Assembly: GCA_003155465.1 (NCBI GenBank) | Contig: PMCR01000239.1 | Span: 1-19,924 of the forward strand | Reading direction: 5' to 3' | Length of the DNA: 19,924 nucleotides | DNA from: Myxococcales bacterium | Lineage (GTDB): Bacteria; Myxococcota; Polyangia; Fen-1088 | Shown: piece by piece, positions 6,748-14,313 of the stretch | Layout: the number at the start of each line of letters is the position of its first letter | How positions within the stretch are numbered: position 1 is the stretch's first letter | Notes under the pieces: model-generated | What the model saw: only the letters and a program-made list of their open reading frames with translations | Database searches by the model: none | What the model was told of the DNA's origin: nothing | Program-made: the position numbers and the translations under genes

Positions 6748-7785
6748 ATGTCCATTACTGTCGCGATTCTTGGGCTCGCCTTGCTCATCGTGTTGCACGA
6801 GGCGGGTCATTTCATGGCTGCGCGCCTCTGCGGGATGCGGGTCGAGAGATTCTCGATTGGCTTCGGAAAGGCCATTGCGTCATTCAAGCGCGGTGACACG
6901 ACCTACCAGATCGCGCCCATCCCGCTCGGGGGATTCGTGCAGATCACGGGGCTGAACCCGCACGAGGACTTCGACCCAAACGATCCCTACGTCTATCCCA
7001 ACCGGCCGCGCTGGATGCGGCTCTTGGTCTTGGTCGCAGGACCGGCAGCCAACTATCTGACGGCATTCTTGATCGCTCTGGTTGTCATGGTCGGATATGG
7101 CCAGCCCACGGGAACCACGACCATCGATGAAGTGCTTCCGGGCAGCGCGGCCCAGACAGCGGGGCTTCGCGCCGGCGACGCCCTGGCGGAGATAAACGGC
7201 AAGCCCGTGTCTGAGTCGTCATCGGTCACCAAGATCGTTCGTGGATCCGGCGGTGCACCCGTGACGGTGAAGGTGATGCGGGGGGGCAGCCCGGTGACGG
7301 TAACGGTGACGCCCCGCCAAGATCCTGCCAGCAGCGTTTATATGATTGGGGTCAAGTTCGGCGTGGTGCGCGCGCGTGGCCCCGTGCTCTCGGCGGTCAA
7401 GGAATCGGCTCTACTCCCGGTGGCTGTCGCTGCCGGCATTCTGACCAACCTGTGGGATCTCATCTCGGGCAAGGTCAAGGGCGGACTGACCGGACCAGTC
7501 GGGATCGCGCGTGAGATGGCCAGCGCGGCCAAGCAGGGCGCCACCAGATTCCTCGAAATCGTCCTGCTCATCTCGGTTGCGCTGGCGGTGTTCAACTTGC
7601 TCCCCATTCCCGGACTCGACGGAGGCAGGGCAGTGTTCCTGGGCGTTGGCGCGGTCCGCAGGCGGGATGTCAACCCCATGCTCGAGGCCAAGATTCACAT
7701 GGTCGGCATCATGTTGCTCATGGGTCTTCTGGTCGTGGTGACCTTCGGGGATCTGAAGCCCCTGGTTCTCAAGCTGTTCGGCTAG
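6748..7785 (+). CDS. rseP: RIP metalloprotease RseP (site-2 protease, M50)
   Basis: A 345-aa inner-membrane zinc protease that cuts transmembrane anti-sigma factors and remnant signal peptides. The first membrane segment carries HEAGH (H17, E18, H21), the zinc-binding active site. A single PDZ domain follows (about residues 115-190, with SAAQTAGLRAGDALAEING). The second catalytic region is NLLPIPGLDGGRAVF, with D291 as third zinc ligand. The last segment is hydrophobic. E. coli RseP is about 450 aa with two PDZ domains; this shorter single-PDZ form is common outside the Gammaproteobacteria. The ATG at 6748 places HEAGH at the expected distance from the N-terminus. The next gene follows after 17 bp, probably in the same transcript. 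Confidence 0.95.
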   Translation: MSITVAILGLALLIVLHEAGHFMAARLCGMRVERFSIGFGKAIASFKRGDTTYQIAPIPLGGFVQITGLNPHEDFDPNDPYVYPNRPRWMRLLVLVAGPAANYLTAFLIALVVMVGYGQPTGTTTIDEVLPGSAAQTAGLRAGDALAEINGKPVSESSSVTKIVRGSGGAPVTVKVMRGGSPVTVTVTPRQDPASSVYMIGVKFGVVRARGPVLSAVKESALLPVAVAAGILTNLWDLISGKVKGGLTGPVGIAREMASAAKQGATRFLEIVLLISVALAVFNLLPIPGLDGGRAVFLGVGAVRRRDVNPMLEAKIHMVGIMLLMGLLVVVTFGDLKPLVLKLFG

Positions 7786-7802
7786 CAGGCAAGAGGCGTT
7801 CG

Positions 7803-8729
7803 ATGCATCGGCGCCAGACGCGCATTCATCGCGGACTGGTTGGCGAGCGGACGCTGGTGGGTTCCCGCTATCTGTCCAAGGCCGATCTGCGGCACGAGTA
7901 CGAGGCCGAGATCGCGCCGCGAACCGAGGCGGCGCTACGCCGGATATTGGAGCAGGTTGGTCATGAGCCGGGCCGGCCCTCGCGTCTGCTTGACCTGGGC
8001 GCCGGCACGGGCGCCGCAGGACGGGCGGTTCGAGGGCGTTACGGCGAAGATGTCGAGTTGGTGGCCGTCGACAAGGTGTCCGGGCCAGGGATTCTAGTTG
8101 CCGACGTACTTCGCGGGGTGCGTCCCTCGGGGGTCAGCGGCCGGTTTGATCTTGTGGTGGCCGCCCATCTTCTCAACGAGCTGAGCGGGAGGCTGGACCT
8201 CGACGGGCGGGCTCGGCTGGTGGCGGGGTGGTGCCGCGATTTGCTGGAGCCGGGTGGAACGTGCATCGTGATCGAGCCGGCGCTGCGCGACACCGCGCGG
8301 GACCTTCTGGGCGTGCGTGACCGCCTGCTTGTTGCCGGGCTTCGCGTGACCGCACCGTGCTTCTGCCAAACCGCCTGCCCAGCGCTTGCGCACGAGCGTG
8401 ACTGGTGCCACGACAGCGCCGGGGTGCTGGTCGCCGGCCGCTCGCGGGTGGACTTCAGCTACCTGGTTCTGCGCCAGTCCTGTGCTGGGGAAGTCGACCC
8501 CAGCCGGTATCGCGTGGTGAGTGACCCCATCAAGGACAAGGGGCGTCTTCGTTTCTTCATCTGCGGCGTCGCGGGCCGCTTCACACTCATGCGCCTCAAT
8601 CGCGATCGTTCATCCGCGAACCAGGCCCTGGACCAAGCGCGCCGGGGCGACATCGTCGTCCTGCCGAACGCGCCGGTGCAAGAGGGCGGCATCCGGGTCG
8701 TCGCCGATACTGTCGTCGCGATTGGCTAG
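7803..8729 (+). CDS. Rsm22/METTL17-like ribosome-associated methyltransferase-fold protein with Cys cluster
   Basis: A 308-aa protein with a SAM-type Rossmann fold (LLDLGAGTGAAGRAV from residue 62) and the Rsm22 C-terminus. The region VIEPALRDTARDLLGVRDRL leads into APCFCQTACP and ERDWCHDS. Cysteines C186, C192 and C202, with a later FFICGVAG Cys at C254, match the four-cysteine arrangement reported for the iron-sulfur site of mitochondrial METTL17; C188 is extra. Family members associate with the small ribosomal subunit during assembly, and catalytic activity is disputed. The ATG at 7803 follows a purine-rich AAGAGG. It is 17 bp after rseP, so the two are likely co-transcribed. The family call is strong; iron-sulfur binding is inferred from the cysteines. 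Confidence 0.85.
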   Translation: MHRRQTRIHRGLVGERTLVGSRYLSKADLRHEYEAEIAPRTEAALRRILEQVGHEPGRPSRLLDLGAGTGAAGRAVRGRYGEDVELVAVDKVSGPGILVADVLRGVRPSGVSGRFDLVVAAHLLNELSGRLDLDGRARLVAGWCRDLLEPGGTCIVIEPALRDTARDLLGVRDRLLVAGLRVTAPCFCQTACPALAHERDWCHDSAGVLVAGRSRVDFSYLVLRQSCAGEVDPSRYRVVSDPIKDKGRLRFFICGVAGRFTLMRLNRDRSSANQALDQARRGDIVVLPNAPVQEGGIRVVADTVVAIG

Positions 8730-8731
8730 AG

Positions 8732-8756
8732 GCTGGCCTTTTCACCATCGGCCAGC
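8732..8756. terminator. inverted repeat between convergent genes
   Basis: GCTGGCC (8732-8738) and GGCCAGC (8750-8756) form a perfect 7-bp stem with an 11-nt loop, beginning 3 nt after the Rsm22-like stop and facing the end of ahcY. There is no T run on either side. It may serve as a weak or factor-assisted bidirectional terminator. The rest of 8757-8852 shows nothing else. Confidence 0.4.
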
Positions 8757-8852
8757 GTGCCGGTGAGCGGCAGCGGTAGCGTGAGCGGCCAGCGCCCCGC
8801 GACCCGCGAGCCTGCCCTTCCGGGCGGTCCCGCATTTCCCGACAAGCTGTGG

Positions 8853-10109
8853 CTACGTCCCGGACGAGTAGTCGTCTTGGTACTTCACCTGTTCGGGAGT
8901 GAGCTTGTCGATGCTGATGCCCTGGGTGTGAAGCTTGATCGCCGCCAGTTCCTGATCCTGTTCAGGCGAAAGTTCGTACACCGCCGGCTTCATTGTCTTG
9001 CCGTCGCGGGCCAACTTGCACAAGGCCAGGTACTGGTTGGCAAACGACATGTCCATGACTTCAGAAGGGTGCCCCTCGGCAGCGGCCAGGTTGACCAGTC
9101 TCCCCTGGGCCAGAACGTAGACGCGGTTGTCGTTCTTGAGCACGTACTCTTCGTTGGCAAAGCGAATCTCGCGCTTGGACTTGGCGCGCGCCTCAAGGTC
9201 GACCAGGTTGATCTCGCAGTCGTAGTGGCCGGTGTTGCACACCAGCGCGCCTTCCTTCATCACGTCGAAGTGGCGGCCCACGATGACGTCCTTCATGCCG
9301 GTCGCGGTGATGAAGATGTCGCCCAACTTGGCCGCCTCGTCCATCGGCATGACACGGAAACCGTCCAGGATGGCTTTCAGTGCTGCCGTGGGCTTGATCT
9401 CCGTGACGATGACATTGGCGCCCAAGCCGCGGGCGCGCATGGCCACACCCTTGCCGCAGTGGCCATAGCCCGCCACCACAAAGGTCTTGCCCGCAATCAG
9501 CACCGACGAGGCCCGCAGAATGCCGTCGAGCGACGACTGACCTGTGCCGTACACGTTGTCGAAGTCCCACTTGGTCTCGCTGTCGTTGACCGCGATGACC
9601 GGGTAGAGCAGCTTGCCCGCCTTGGCCATGGAGCGCAGCCGGTGCACGCCCGTCGTGGTTTCTTCGGTTCCGCCAATGACCCCCTTGGCCAGCTCGCGAT
9701 GGCGATCGTGCACACTGAAAATCAGGTCCGCGCCGTCATCGAGAGTCAGCGTCGGCTTCATTTCTAGGGTTTTGTCGATGCACCAATAGAACTCGTCCTT
9801 GGTCAGGCCGTGCCAGGCGTAGATGGATGTGCCTTCAGCGGCCAGGGCGGCTGCCACGTCGTCCTGAGTGGAGAGGGGATTGCAACCCGACCAGGAGATC
9901 TCTGCACCGGCCGCCAGGATCGTGCGGATGAGCACCGCGGTCTCCTTGGTAACGTGCAGGCAGCCCGCGACCTTCATGCCGGCCAGGGGCTTGGTCCTGC
10001 GGCCTTCCTCGCGCAGGCGGATGAGCACCGGCATGCGGCTCTCGGCCCATTCGATGCGCAAACGGCCGGCATCGGTCAGCTTGGGATTGGCGATCTTGAA
10101 GTTGGACAT
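8853..10109 (-). CDS. ahcY: adenosylhomocysteinase (S-adenosyl-L-homocysteine hydrolase)
   Basis: A 418-aa cytosolic NAD-dependent enzyme that splits S-adenosylhomocysteine into adenosine and homocysteine, relieving product inhibition of methyltransferases. Landmarks are CLHVTKETAVL (50-60), GCNPLSTQDDVAAAL (75-89), GGTEETTTGVHRL (146-158), NDSETKWDFDNVYGTGQS (175-192) and the NAD-binding VAGYGHCGKG (212-221). The ATG at 10109 (MSNFKIANPKL) is preferred over an in-frame ATG at 10172, which adds 21 residues unlike the family and would nearly reach the divergent kinase start. The protein lacks the roughly 40-residue insert of longer bacterial and eukaryotic forms and ends YSSGT rather than with a YRY tail, so it belongs to the shorter archaeal/Thermotoga-like class. 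Confidence 0.96.
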   Translation of the reverse strand: MSNFKIANPKLTDAGRLRIEWAESRMPVLIRLREEGRRTKPLAGMKVAGCLHVTKETAVLIRTILAAGAEISWSGCNPLSTQDDVAAALAAEGTSIYAWHGLTKDEFYWCIDKTLEMKPTLTLDDGADLIFSVHDRHRELAKGVIGGTEETTTGVHRLRSMAKAGKLLYPVIAVNDSETKWDFDNVYGTGQSSLDGILRASSVLIAGKTFVVAGYGHCGKGVAMRARGLGANVIVTEIKPTAALKAILDGFRVMPMDEAAKLGDIFITATGMKDVIVGRHFDVMKEGALVCNTGHYDCEINLVDLEARAKSKREIRFANEEYVLKNDNRVYVLAQGRLVNLAAAEGHPSEVMDMSFANQYLALCKLARDGKTMKPAVYELSPEQDQELAAIKLHTQGISIDKLTPEQVKYQDDYSSGT

Positions 10110-10192
10110 TGGGCCGGAAAAGCTACGGGCGGCACCATGCTTCGTCAAGCGGATTGGCTGGCTTCGTCCCACCCTGATGCAGTGGTGCTACA
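10110..10192. promoter_or_regulatory. divergent intergenic region, ahcY / kinase
   Basis: These 83 bp separate two divergent start codons and must contain promoters or leader sequence for both genes. I see no convincing sigma-70 pair and no riboswitch fold; the space is tight for a regulated leader. Confidence 0.4.
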
Positions 10193-11548
10193 ATGTCTGC
10201 CACCATGGCCGAGGTGGGCCCTTCCCAGTCCGACACGACGCCGCACACACCTGCTGGGGGTTCGGCGCCGGAGGGAACTGGGCGGTTTGATCCGCTGGTC
10301 GGGACGGTTCTGGCCGAACGGTACGCGATCATTCGCAAGATCGGCGAGGGCGGTATGGGCGCGGTGTATGAGGCGCGCCACGCCATCATCGGCAAGCGCG
10401 TAGCGGTCAAGGTCCTGCTGGAGAAGTTCCTGGAGAATCGAGAGCTGATCGCCCGCCTGTTGCAGGAAGCGCGGCTGGCCAGCTCCATCGGTCACGAAAA
10501 CATCGTGGACGTGACAGACTATGGCACCACCAGCGATGGGCGCGCCTTCGTGGTCATGGAGTTTCTCGACGGCGAGGCCCTGGCCCAACTGGTGATACGT
10601 GATGCGCCTTTGCCGGTAGAACGGAGCCTGGGCATCCTGCGCCAGGTTTGCAGCGCCCTGTCGGCCGCCCACGCCAAGGGAATCGTCCACCGCGACGTCA
10701 AGCCCGAGAATATCTATCTGGTACGACGGGGCGACGTCGACTTCGTGAAGGTGGTGGACTTCGGCGTGTCCAAGGCGGTGCACTCGCGCGAAGAAGGGGC
10801 GGACGTGCAGCGGCTGACGCGCACGGGTACCGTGCTGGGCACGCCGCTTTACATGTCCCCCGAACAGGCGCGCGGCGGCGACGATGTGGATCACCGGGCC
10901 GACATCTGGGGCGCGGGGCTGATGCTCTATGAGTGCCTGACCGGCGAGGTCCCCTTTCGCGCCAACAACTACCTGGGTGTGATTTCTCAGGTGCTCACGC
11001 AGGAGACGGTTCCGCCGTCGCAGCTTCGGCCCGAGTTGGGCATACCGGCCGCGGTGGACCGCGTGGTCATGCGGGCGCTTGAGAGGGACCGCGACCGGCG
11101 CTACCAGGAGATGGCCGAATTCGAGCACGATCTGGAACGACTCCTGGCCGGGGATTCCACTGTCGCCTTGCGGGACGCGTCAGGGCCCGGCGGGGCGCCA
11201 GCCGGGCATCGTCTGCGCTGGCCGCTGGCGGCGCTGGGCGTGTTGGCTCTTGGCGTGGCGATCGCGGTGGCGTTGGTGGGCGGCGGTCAGCAAGTGCCGG
11301 CACCCGCGGCGCCAGTGCCGTCGAAGCCGGCGCTGCCCGGGACGCGGCCGGCGGGTGCGCTTGCTGCGCAGCCAGCCCCAGCCGCTCTTGCGCCGGCGCT
11401 CTTGCCGTCGGAGCGCACCCGGCGCGTGGCCAAGCCGCACGGTTCTCGCGTCTCCGGTGCTGCGGCCTCGTCCGGCCCGGTCGAGCGCGGCAAGAAGTCC
11501 AAGGCCGACGACACCGTCGCGCCTTCGCCCTACCAGAGTGACGATTGA
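10193..11548 (+). CDS. membrane-anchored Hanks-type Ser/Thr protein kinase
   Basis: A 451-aa kinase with a complete catalytic set: the glycine loop IGEGGMGAVYEA (50-61), ATP lysine K73 in VAVKVL, helix-C glutamate E92, catalytic loop IVHRDVKPEN (164-173), DFG at 189-191, activation segment TRTGTVLGTPLYMSPEQ (209-225) and DIWGAGLML (237-245). A transmembrane helix lies at 342-365, followed by an Ala/Pro-rich tail ending in a basic, Ser-rich stretch. All catalytic residues are present, so it should be active, with Thr residues near 209-217 as likely autophosphorylation sites. The start could be 10193 or the ATG at 10205. Its TGA overlaps the TTG start of the next gene, which ties it to the TPR-PEGA protein. 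Confidence 0.95.
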   Translation: MSATMAEVGPSQSDTTPHTPAGGSAPEGTGRFDPLVGTVLAERYAIIRKIGEGGMGAVYEARHAIIGKRVAVKVLLEKFLENRELIARLLQEARLASSIGHENIVDVTDYGTTSDGRAFVVMEFLDGEALAQLVIRDAPLPVERSLGILRQVCSALSAAHAKGIVHRDVKPENIYLVRRGDVDFVKVVDFGVSKAVHSREEGADVQRLTRTGTVLGTPLYMSPEQARGGDDVDHRADIWGAGLMLYECLTGEVPFRANNYLGVISQVLTQETVPPSQLRPELGIPAAVDRVVMRALERDRDRRYQEMAEFEHDLERLLAGDSTVALRDASGPGGAPAGHRLRWPLAALGVLALGVAIAVALVGGGQQVPAPAAPVPSKPALPGTRPAGALAAQPAPAALAPALLPSERTRRVAKPHGSRVSGAAASSGPVERGKKSKADDTVAPSPYQSDD

Positions 11549-13299
11549 TACGGATCGCGCACGCCCACGGTTGCGAATTCACGAGGACCACAACTCGATG
11601 GTCACTCGCGCGCTGGCTCGCGGTTTGGCTGGTAGCGGGTTTCGTCGTGGGCACGCCGGCGCAAGCGCAGGATGGGGATCGCGCCACGCGAGCCCGCCAG
11701 CACTACGAAGCGGGCGTCAGTCTCTTCGAGGCCGGCAGCAAGGAGCAGGCCCTAGTCGAGTTCCAGCTCGCGAATGAGCTTTCGCCCAAGAAGGAAAACC
11801 TGTTCATGGTTGCGCAGTGCCAGTACCACCTCGGCTTGCTCAAGGAGGCTCGCGCCAACTACCAAGAGTTTCTGGCGCAGCCGTCGAGCGGCGATTTGGC
11901 CGACATCGCCCGCTTGCGCATCGATGCCATCAACCGGCGGCCCGGTGTTGTCGTCATCAACACTGTGCCCGACCAGGTGCAGGTTCGCATCGAGGGCGAA
12001 GGTCGCGTCTTCACCGGCGACGCGCCCAACGAGTTTCGCGTGCCGCGCGGCCGCTACCGGATAGCGGTGGCCAAAGGCAACTTCGTCGGCCAGACCCGGG
12101 ACATTGCCATCGACGTGGCCGAGACCAAGCCTCTGTTCTTCAAGTTGGATCCCATCCCGGCGCGGCTTGAGATCCACACGGTGCCTCGCAACGCCACTCT
12201 CTATGTGCGCGGCAACCGCACGCAGAACCCGTACGCGCAGGACGTGGAACCGGGAAGCTATGAAGTCTACGCCGAGGCCCGCGATTACCTTCCCCGCCAC
12301 GACACGGTGTCGCTGACCCCAGGTCAGAAGCTCAAGCTCGATTTCCCCCTGGTGTATGTACAGCGCTCGGGACGGCCCGAGCTGATTGGTTTCTGGATCG
12401 GCATCAGCGCGGTGGGCGGCGGCATGTTCGTGCTCACGCGGCTCGACCCCGGCAAGCCCGCGAACCTGACGTTGGTGGGTGCCGGCGCCTTGGCGGGTGG
12501 CATTGGCGCGGGAGTGATTTCGGCGGCTCTGGTTCCTGGCTACATCAGGGACAACCTGGCCCTATTCCGCATTGGCAGCGGTTGGATTGGTGATGTGGAA
12601 GGGCTTTCGCTGGGGTTGGCGCTCACGCAGAACCTTTCCGGCGCGTGGCTCGGTGGCGTGGCGGGACTCGGCCTGGGATCCGTGGCGGGTTGGTGGCTGG
12701 AAGACCACGCACCCAACTACGGGCGCGTGGCGGTGATCCAAAGTGGAGCATTCTTGGGTGCGGTTGCGGGGGTGCTGGCCTTCCCTGCGCTGGGATTCGG
12801 CTTGAAATACTGCACAAACACCAATACCGGGACAGGCACGCCCTGCGATCCCAACGCCACGGGCAACACGACGTACATACACAGGGACCGCGTCGGCTGG
12901 AGCATGCTGGCCGGTATCAACCTCGGGTTGGCGGCCGGGTTGGCGCTCGCCTACTTGCCCGACCAACGGGAATACGGGCCGAGCTGGCAGCGGGTCATGC
13001 TGATCGATCTGGCCGCAGTGGCTGGTGGTTTCACCGGCGCGCTGGTGCAGGCCTGTCGAGGCGGGGGATTCTGCGGGAACGTGGAAATTGGGCCCAAGAT
13101 GGCCCGCTACGCTCTTGCTGGAGGTGCAGTCGGCCTGGCGGCCGGCTTCTTTCTGACCCTGAAGTACGACAAGCGTAACGACAGCCTCGTACGCCGGCAG
13201 CCTCCCCGGGGCTTGCCCATTCCCAGCGCGCTGCCGGTGCAGGCGACCGATGGCCATTGGGCACTGGTTCCCGGTCTCCTGTCACAGGGCCATTTCTAG
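11545..13299 (+). CDS. secreted/envelope TPR-PEGA protein with glycine-rich multispanning C-terminus
   Basis: A 584-aa protein beginning at TTG 11545 (TTGA overlap with the kinase stop); no other in-frame start precedes the signal sequence. Residues 18-42 form a signal peptide ending AQAQ. Residues about 47-128 look like tetratricopeptide helices (RQHYEAGVSLFEAG, then LFMVAQCQYHLGLLKEA). Two PEGA-like modules follow, at about 136-200 and 206-270. From about 280 to 545 there are seven Gly/Ala-rich hydrophobic segments separated by charged loops, some with GxxxG spacing. These could be membrane helices or the strands of a barrel. TPR and PEGA parts would be periplasmic. The coupling to the kinase suggests a sensor or effector partner, for example one that reports envelope state. 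No enzyme motif was seen. Confidence 0.82.
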   Translation: MIRIAHAHGCEFTRTTTRWSLARWLAVWLVAGFVVGTPAQAQDGDRATRARQHYEAGVSLFEAGSKEQALVEFQLANELSPKKENLFMVAQCQYHLGLLKEARANYQEFLAQPSSGDLADIARLRIDAINRRPGVVVINTVPDQVQVRIEGEGRVFTGDAPNEFRVPRGRYRIAVAKGNFVGQTRDIAIDVAETKPLFFKLDPIPARLEIHTVPRNATLYVRGNRTQNPYAQDVEPGSYEVYAEARDYLPRHDTVSLTPGQKLKLDFPLVYVQRSGRPELIGFWIGISAVGGGMFVLTRLDPGKPANLTLVGAGALAGGIGAGVISAALVPGYIRDNLALFRIGSGWIGDVEGLSLGLALTQNLSGAWLGGVAGLGLGSVAGWWLEDHAPNYGRVAVIQSGAFLGAVAGVLAFPALGFGLKYCTNTNTGTGTPCDPNATGNTTYIHRDRVGWSMLAGINLGLAAGLALAYLPDQREYGPSWQRVMLIDLAAVAGGFTGALVQACRGGGFCGNVEIGPKMARYALAGGAVGLAAGFFLTLKYDKRNDSLVRRQPPRGLPIPSALPVQATDGHWALVPGLLSQGHF

Positions 13300-13365
13300 G
13301 CCGCGTAACATGGTGACCGACAACTGCATGGCGAATCCCATCACCCTGCTCGCTGGCCTGCCGGG

Positions 13366-14313
13366 ATGTCTGGCTCCGTGACGGTGCGGCCCTTGCCCGC
13401 TCGCGGCGAGTTGGTGTCGCTGCCGGATTGTACCGTGGCGGCCGCCCTGCGCGCGCATCTGTCCGGCCAGAGCTGGGGCGATCTGCGTGCCCTGTGCTTG
13501 TCCGGCAAGATCAGTGTGAACGGCGAGCGCGAGTTGAATCCGGCCCGACGGTTGACGGGCGGCGAGACGGTGGCGTGGAACCTCGCTGCCCCGGACCCGC
13601 GCCGCACGGCAACCCGCCCCGGCTTTCGTATCGTGCACGAGGATGGTCATCTCATCGTGATCGAGAAACCGGAAGGCGTGTCCAGCGTGCCCTACGAGCG
13701 AAAAGAAAGAGGCACAGCCCTGGACCTCATCCGTGAGGCTTGGCGGCGCCAGGGGAGGCGAGCCACCGCAACGCCGCTGTACACAGTTCACCGCATAGAC
13801 AAGGACACCTCGGGGTTGCTCTGTTTTGCCAAGACCAAGCTGGCTGAGCGGGGGCTTCACCAGGTGTTCAAGCACCATCAGGCTGAGCGCGAATACATCG
13901 CGGTCGCTCACGGGCAGGTGCGGCCGTCCCGCATAGAATCGCACTTGGTCGCCGACCGCGGCGACGGAATACGCGGCAGCACGCGGCGGCCACACGAGGG
14001 GCAACAGGCGGTTACCCATGTCGAAGTCATCGAGTCGCTGAAGGCGACCACGATCTGCCGCGTGCGCCTTGAGACCGGGCGCACGCACCAGATTCGGATC
14101 CACTTGGCGGAACAGGGGCATCCGCTGGTGGGCGAGACCGTGTATCTGCGCGACCACACGCGCGCCGGCCGCACGCTACTGGCTTGCCAGCGCCTGCTGC
14201 TTCACGCGGCTACCCTGGGGTTCGTTCACCCGGTCACGGGCGAGCACCTACATTTTGCAAGCGAGCTGCCGCCGTCGTTCGAGGCTGAGCTGCAGCGGCT
14301 GCGGCGGTACTGA
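13366..14313 (+). CDS. RluA-family RNA pseudouridine synthase
   Basis: A 315-aa enzyme that isomerises uridine in rRNA or tRNA. Residues about 22-75 form an S4-type RNA-binding region (LRALCLSGKISVNGERE). The catalytic motif is VHRIDKDTSGLLCFAK (141-156) with D145 as nucleophile; RLETGRTHQIRIHLAEQGHP and LLLHAATLGFVHPVTGE complete the family signature. RluC/RluD-type proteins modify 23S rRNA, but the target here cannot be decided from sequence. The ATG at 13366 follows 66 bp of non-coding sequence after the TPR-PEGA gene. Its stop directly abuts the stop of the convergent phosphofructokinase gene. Confidence 0.93.
   Translation: MSGSVTVRPLPARGELVSLPDCTVAAALRAHLSGQSWGDLRALCLSGKISVNGERELNPARRLTGGETVAWNLAAPDPRRTATRPGFRIVHEDGHLIVIEKPEGVSSVPYERKERGTALDLIREAWRRQGRRATATPLYTVHRIDKDTSGLLCFAKTKLAERGLHQVFKHHQAEREYIAVAHGQVRPSRIESHLVADRGDGIRGSTRRPHEGQQAVTHVEVIESLKATTICRVRLETGRTHQIRIHLAEQGHPLVGETVYLRDHTRAGRTLLACQRLLLHAATLGFVHPVTGEHLHFASELPPSFEAELQRLRRY

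Noticed and set aside
8757..9767. 336-codon open frame on the + strand opposite ahcY
   Set aside because: It is antisense to an unmistakable adenosylhomocysteinase, and its translation is low-complexity and matches no family; an artefact of high GC3.
10110..10192. SAH riboswitch in front of ahcY
   Set aside because: Only 83 bp are shared with a divergent gene, and I could not find the paired elements of a SAH riboswitch.
10189..10194. TACAAT as a -10 box for the kinase gene
   Set aside because: It overlaps the first start codon and has no -35-like hexamer 16-18 bp upstream; it would require leaderless translation from 10205, which cannot be supported from sequence alone.
13282..14157. 291-codon minus-strand frame opposite the pseudouridine synthase
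   Set aside because: Antisense shadow of a gene with an intact catalytic motif; no domain of its own.
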